A stretch of 64,000 bases of DNA from Bacillota bacterium. Lineage in GTDB: Bacteria; Bacillota; DTU025; MWDF01. Under the pieces are notes generated by a model that worked only from the letters and a program-made list of their open reading frames with translations, did no database searches and was not told the DNA's origin. Within the stretch, counting starts at the first letter, position 1, and every line of letters starts with the position of its first letter. The DNA is taken from the NCBI GenBank assembly GCA_029565935.1, contig JAKQNF010000033.1:56398-120397 (forward strand). The letters run 5' to 3'. Position numbers and translations under genes: made by a program. Below, in pieces: positions 60,263 through 64,000 of the stretch.

Positions 60263-60925
60263 ATGAGAAACGCACGTTGCTTTGCCATTGTCGCTTTGAT
60301 CCTGCTTGCAGTCACCAGTTCTGGATGTCTGGACAAGACCTGGTCGTACGATTTCACCGCAGATTCCGCCAGGCTGGCCGACTGGCACCATGCCGGGATC
60401 GTTGAGAACTTCGTATTGACGAATGAAGGTCTTAGCATGGTCGAAGGCACTAGCGGAAGGATCTCCTCGCCCGTTCTGTTCAGCGGGGACATCTCTATGA
60501 CCATAGAGGTCGATATCATGGTGGATGCCGAGGATGCCGCATGGTTTGAGATCTGCCTTATGGATGAGAAGCTCGGATATGAGGAGAACTGTGCGTACGT
60601 CTGCTTCAAGGAGCTAGGTCATGAGGGAGAGAACTGGGAACTGGGGGCCTACGGCCCGTTAGTGGAGGAAAGCAGTGCGCATTGGTCGATGGTGCCCGGT
60701 CTAGTAAGGAACGGGACTAACACGTTGAAGCTGGATAAAAAAGGCAGTACGATCAAGTTGCTCATAAACAATACGCTGGTTGCGACATTCGACATGAGCG
60801 TCTGCGCGGCCGAGGATTACTATCTGTCGATATCGATCGGTGAAACCGACGGCGGTGACATCAAGCTGAGGAAAGTGAACGCGAAATGCAGCGGCATGAT
60901 TACGCTCGACTTCCCTACCCCTTGA
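60263..60925 (+). CDS. Exported lipoprotein, family A, second copy
   Basis: A 220-aa lipoprotein with lipobox SSGC (Cys22), mature start CLDKTWSYDFT. Beta-rich, concanavalin-like appearance. Shared with the copy at 7396: VPGLVRNGTNTLKLDKKGSTIKLL against IPGLNRGHWNEITLTKKGANIKFT, then a conserved (S/T)FE/D and Cys-Ala region. It is nearly identical in its N-terminus to the truncated copy at 63888. It lies between pstS (divergent) and phoR (convergent), so the phosphate genes surround it, but there is no Pho box on its own strand. Function unknown. Confidence 0.75.
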   Translation: MRNARCFAIVALILLAVTSSGCLDKTWSYDFTADSARLADWHHAGIVENFVLTNEGLSMVEGTSGRISSPVLFSGDISMTIEVDIMVDAEDAAWFEICLMDEKLGYEENCAYVCFKELGHEGENWELGAYGPLVEESSAHWSMVPGLVRNGTNTLKLDKKGSTIKLLINNTLVATFDMSVCAAEDYYLSISIGETDGGDIKLRKVNAKCSGMITLDFPTP

Positions 60926-61124
60926 AGATCCGATACATGGTGATTCCACAAAAATGAGCTGATCTGCCAACCGATGGGTAATGCATAAGAAGCGATACCG
61001 GACGACCCGGCTCACACGTAATGGCTCGGGCCGCCCGGTCCTTTCATCGTCCTTGCTTTCAGGCAGACTCAAGGTATTTAAAAGAAGGTGTGCGCGGATT
61101 AGATCAAGGACTTTCGGGGTACCG

Positions 61125-62843
61125 TCATAACTTGCATGGTGAAGACGGGATGGTCACGGTGAACGTGCTGCCCGCGCCGGGGCTGCTGGATACGGTGGCC
61201 TCGCCTTTAAGGGAGCGCGCTATATGCTTCACTATCGCAAGACCCAGGCCCGTTCCGCCAAGCTCCCTCGACCTGCTCTTGTCGACCCGGTAGAACCTCT
61301 CGAACACCCTCTTCTGGTCCTCGTACGAGATGCCTGTCCCGTCGTCTTCGACCTCGAGGACGATGCTGCCTTCCTTCCTAGACGCCCTGACCTTGACCTT
61401 GCACCCGGCATCGTTGTACTTGACGGCGTTGTCCACCAGGTTGACCACGAGCCTTCTGATGATGGACGGATCAGCCTCGATTATAAGGCCTTCCTCTGCT
61501 TCTACCGAGACTTGTATGCCCTTCTCGCTTGCGATCGGGCCGATCATCTCAAGGGCCGCTTCCACTTCCTTCTTGAGGTCGGTCCTTCCTTCGCCGGCCC
61601 CCAGCGCCTCAATGCCAGAAAGGGCCATTATGTCGTCCACCAGCTTGGACATCCTGTCGGCCTCAGATTCGATCACGCCCAAAAACTTCGCCCTGGTCTT
61701 CAAGTCGTCCTCTTCCATTAGCGTCTGGGCGAAGCCCTTTATCGAGGTGAGCGGCGTCTTGAGCTCGTGGGTGACGTTCGCCACGAACTCGCTCTTCATG
61801 GCCTCCAGCTTCCTGGGCCCGCTGACGTCCCTTATGCTTGCCACGGCGCCGGTGATGCTGCCGTCCTCCAGCCTGACCGGCGTCGCGGTGACCGCGAGCA
61901 TCAGCGTCTCGTCCAGGTTCGTATCCTCGAACGAGCAGGCCCTTGACTCGGCCATGGCCGTCTTTAGGGCCTGCTCGAGCTTCGGCGCCCTCATGCTCTC
62001 CAGCAGATGCCTGCCGTACAGGGCGGGGCCTTTAAGGCCGGTTAGCTTCACGGCGGGCTCGTTCATCATGACGAGACTCAGCTTGTCGTCGACGAAGATG
62101 ATCCCGTCGCCGATCGAGGAGAGCACGCCGCTAAGCTCCGCCTTCTGCCGGGTGAGGTCCGTTATGGTCCTTGAGAGGGCTTCCGCCATGGTGTTGAAGG
62201 AGCGCGACAGCTTCGCCTCCGCCCCGCTTCCTCCCTCCGGCATCCTCTTTGCGAAATCGCCCTCGGCGTACTTGGCCGATATGGACGCCAGCCTGTCCAC
62301 CTTGGACGTTATGCCCGACGAGATCGCATACGAGGCCGCCGTGCCCACGACCCCGAGTGCTACCGTCATGGCCGTTATCAACAGGGTGTCCGAACTTGCA
62401 GCGTCCTTTACCGAGTAAAGCGGGACGGAGAGCCTCAATATGTCCCCGTTGTCGAGCGAGACGGCGTAGTAGAGCATCTCCTCCATCGCGGTGTCCGAAT
62501 ACCTTACTGAGGATCCTTCCCCGGATTTCAGCGCTTCCTGGACTTCCGGCCTGTTGTAATGGTTCTCCATAGTGGAAGGATCATAAGTTGAATCGGCCAG
62601 CACGGATCCGTCCGGCCCGATGAGCGTGGCCCTGGTGCCCGATTCCTTCTCGATGGCCTTAAGGGCATCTTCAGGCAGGAGCTTGTCCATGTATCTGCTA
62701 ACCGCGACTTTAGCGAAGGAGGCGAGGTCCGCTTTTGCCGTCGCCTTTATGGACGACGATGACAGCCTGAACGCGACCAGGCCGCCCGCCGCCACGGCCA
62801 CCAGCAGGAGGGCCGATATCCAGATGAACGCCTTCTGCCTCAT
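61125..62843 (-). CDS. phoR: Phosphate-regulon sensor histidine kinase
   Basis: A 572-aa membrane kinase. Helix 1 about 8-25, external domain 26-150, helix 2 about 152-175, HAMP about 176-228 (YAEGDFAKRMPE), PAS about 236-340 (VLSSIGDGIIFVDDKLSLVMMNEPA), HisKA with phospho-acceptor His359 (VANVTHELKTPLTSIKGF) and the ATPase domain 455-570 (NLVDNAVKYNDAG, EDDGTGISYEDQKRVFERFYRVDKSRSR, GGTGLGLAIVKHIA). It overlaps phoB by 4 bp. Its neighbours, the pst-phoU operon, make phosphate the likely signal; the architecture is also that of WalK-like kinases. Confidence 0.87.
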   Translation of the reverse strand: MRQKAFIWISALLLVAVAAGGLVAFRLSSSSIKATAKADLASFAKVAVSRYMDKLLPEDALKAIEKESGTRATLIGPDGSVLADSTYDPSTMENHYNRPEVQEALKSGEGSSVRYSDTAMEEMLYYAVSLDNGDILRLSVPLYSVKDAASSDTLLITAMTVALGVVGTAASYAISSGITSKVDRLASISAKYAEGDFAKRMPEGGSGAEAKLSRSFNTMAEALSRTITDLTRQKAELSGVLSSIGDGIIFVDDKLSLVMMNEPAVKLTGLKGPALYGRHLLESMRAPKLEQALKTAMAESRACSFEDTNLDETLMLAVTATPVRLEDGSITGAVASIRDVSGPRKLEAMKSEFVANVTHELKTPLTSIKGFAQTLMEEDDLKTRAKFLGVIESEADRMSKLVDDIMALSGIEALGAGEGRTDLKKEVEAALEMIGPIASEKGIQVSVEAEEGLIIEADPSIIRRLVVNLVDNAVKYNDAGCKVKVRASRKEGSIVLEVEDDGTGISYEDQKRVFERFYRVDKSRSRELGGTGLGLAIVKHIARSLKGEATVSSSPGAGSTFTVTIPSSPCKL

Positions 62844-63550
62844 GGCTGCTTCTCCTTGTTGGCCCTGTATCCCACACCGCGCACCGTCTCGATCGCTCCC
62901 GAAGCTTCTTTTCCGAGCTTGGCCCTGATATGGGTGATATGGACGTCGACAGTGCGCATGTCGCCGTAGTAATCCGGGCCCCAGACCTCCTCCAGCAGCT
63001 TCTCCCTGGAGAAGGCCGTGCCGGCGTTCTTCGCCAGGAATGCCAACAGCTCATATTCCTTCATCGTAAGTTCGAGCTTCTTTCCGTCGACATAGGAAAG
63101 GCGCGCCGCAGTATCTATGCTGACAGGACCCAGCTTAAGCGCCCGGCCCTCGTCCTTGGTCTCCTTGGAGGCGTCGCTCCTCCTCAACAGGGCGCGCACC
63201 CTGGCCATGAGCTCGTTCACACTGAACGGCTTCGTGATGTAATCGTCTGCCCCGATGTCCAGCCCCTTGACCTTGTCCGCATCCGATGCCTTGGCTGTGA
63301 GCATTATGATCGGCACTGCTTCCGTCATCGGGTCGGACTTGAGCCTCATGACGACTTCGTTGCCGTCCATCACGGGCATCATTATGTCGAGGACGATAAG
63401 GTCGGGTAAAATACGCAAAGCCGCTTCCACCGCCTCGGCCCCATTCTTCGCCTCCTCGACGTCATAGCCCGCCTTTCCAAGGCTATATGCAAGGAGTCTC
63501 CTTATGTTGTCCTCATCGTCTACGATCAGCACCCTGCGCTTTCGATGCAT
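62840..63550 (-). CDS. phoB: OmpR/PhoB-family response regulator
   Basis: A 236-aa regulator. Receiver domain 5-120: VLIVDDEDNIRR, phospho-acceptor Asp55 in LIVLDIMMPVMDG, MLTAKA and GADDYITKPF. The winged-helix DNA-binding domain (about 135-232) ends TVDVHITHIRAKLG and VRGVGYRA. I choose the ATG at 63550 (GGAGG 6 bp upstream), which begins MHRKRRVLIVDDE, over an upstream ATG at 63595. It is the partner of the kinase downstream and is likely to bind the pstS Pho box. Confidence 0.88.
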   Translation of the reverse strand: MHRKRRVLIVDDEDNIRRLLAYSLGKAGYDVEEAKNGAEAVEAALRILPDLIVLDIMMPVMDGNEVVMRLKSDPMTEAVPIIMLTAKASDADKVKGLDIGADDYITKPFSVNELMARVRALLRRSDASKETKDEGRALKLGPVSIDTAARLSYVDGKKLELTMKEYELLAFLAKNAGTAFSREKLLEEVWGPDYYGDMRTVDVHITHIRAKLGKEASGAIETVRGVGYRANKEKQP

Positions 63551-63626
63551 CGCGGCCTCCGCCTCAAGAGATTCTGTGTTACGCTCGTCGTGCATTTGCG
63601 TACAAGGCTTTTCGGTGATATCCCAT

Positions 63627-63646
63627 GCCGGTTATGTTACACCGGC
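63627..63646. repeat. Inverted repeat upstream of phoB
   Basis: GCCGGT/ACCGGC (63627-63632, 63641-63646) around an 8-bp centre, 77 bp before the phoB start. Possible operator or leader hairpin. Confidence 0.35.
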
Positions 63647-63887
63647 TCGTCCATGGTTGTTTTCTACAGGATTATGATATCACCTATAATGCACGATGAA
63701 GCCTCATCAGGCTGTACGGATTCCGCAAGACATTTTATCGGGCTGGATTTGGATGCCTCAGTAACGTATTGATCTCGCTAAAAGCGTTCCTGTACAGGGA
63801 TGGCTGGCTGGAGTATTATGGAATCGAAGCGGATAGCTCGCTTTTCAGATCGCCTGCTTCCATTATGAATAACCGAGGAGGATTAAG

Positions 63888-64000
63888 ATGAGACGCACAC
63901 GCATCATCGCTTCTGTTGCGCTGATCTTGCTTGCCGCCTTCAGCGCAGGCTGCCTCGACAAGACATGGTCATATGATTTCACCGACTCATCGGCTAATAT
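63888..64000 (+). CDS. Exported lipoprotein, family A, third copy (cut by window end)
   Basis: The first 37 codons are present: ATG at 63888 with GAGGAGGA upstream, hydrophobic signal and lipobox SAGC, then CLDKTWSYDFT, identical over the first 11 mature residues to the lipoprotein at 60263. The rest lies beyond the window. With the copy at 60263 it flanks phoBR, so a local duplication around the two-component genes is likely. Confidence 0.75.
   Translation, partial: MRRTRIIASVALILLAAFSAGCLDKTWSYDFTDSSAN

Noticed and set aside
1..64000. tRNA, rRNA, CRISPR or prophage content.
   Set aside because: Intergenic regions were read for T-loop (GTTCGAATC-like) sequences, regular direct repeats and phage genes; none was found. 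A tRNAscan or CRISPR search could still find a weak case I missed.

Overview
The window is a 64 kb piece of a bacterial chromosome, about 58-60% G+C by eye. AGG (Arg) and ATA (Ile) codons are frequent, and GTG and TTG starts are common. I see no rRNA, tRNA, CRISPR array, prophage or insertion sequence. The gene content suggests an amino-acid- or peptide-using, probably anaerobic bacterium: a branched-chain amino acid (Liv) ABC operon, a TRAP-type permease, gamma-glutamyltransferase, M19 and M20 peptidases, a methionine gamma-lyase-like enzyme, a CoA-acylating aldehyde dehydrogenase, an iron alcohol dehydrogenase and succinyl-CoA synthetase. Short HisG with HisZ, a YerC/HisR-type TrpR-family protein and TTAA(C/G)-type Pho boxes fit a Bacillota-like lineage, but the codon habits and catabolic set would also fit Synergistota. 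The sequence alone does not settle this.

Layout. 1-12.7 kb: end of a P-type ATPase, a PadR regulator with a Gly/His/Met/Cys-rich head, a GNAT, a PAS-GGDEF-HD-GYP signalling gene split by an apparent frameshift, a tautomerase, two EamA transporters, a lipoprotein, a GNAT/PIG-L deacetylase pair and an aminoglycoside-adenylyltransferase-like protein. 12.9-20.2 kb: exported DUF6305 protein and gamma-glutamyltransferase, then TRAP permease, an unlisted 48-aa membrane protein, a membrane-anchored desuccinylase/aspartoacylase-like hydrolase and sucCD in one tight run. 20.4-30.9 kb (minus): methionine gamma-lyase-like enzyme, Fe-alcohol dehydrogenase, and an eight-gene operon lacI-DUF6282-livKHMGF-DUF1445 under a palindromic LacI-type operator. 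31.2-36.8 kb: two tandem 856-aa MgtA-type Mg2+ ATPases, each behind the same promoter/leader arrangement.

36.8-40.2 kb (minus): CoA-acylating aldehyde dehydrogenase and a secreted M20 amidohydrolase. 40.4-50.1 kb (minus): a complete his operon, hisZ-hisG-hisDC-hisB-hisH-hisA-hisF-hisIE, with hisD and hisC fused into one 799-aa protein. A HisR-like gene lies directly upstream, and a perfect palindrome fills the spacer of the likely his promoter. An MFS transporter follows. 50.4-54.2 kb: two tandem lipoproteins with EF-hand-like calcium loops, and a self-inhibited Fic protein under an inverted-repeat-rich promoter. 54.2-64 kb: M19 dipeptidase, then the phosphate regulon pstSCAB-phoU plus an ArsC-like gene behind a Pho box, phoB-phoR, and two members of a second lipoprotein family flanking phoBR (the last cut by the window end).

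How the parts work together. Phosphate starvation sensed by PhoR/PhoB would act on the Pho box before pstS. The Liv operon would bring in an amino acid or related compound handled by DUF6282 and DUF1445 enzymes. The TRAP-hydrolase-SucCD run may import an N-acyl amino acid or dicarboxylate and recover energy through succinyl-CoA. The signals I find most worth following are the shared mgtA leader, the HisD-HisC fusion with its palindromic promoter, the TRAP-smORF-hydrolase-SucCD unit and the two lineage-restricted lipoprotein families.
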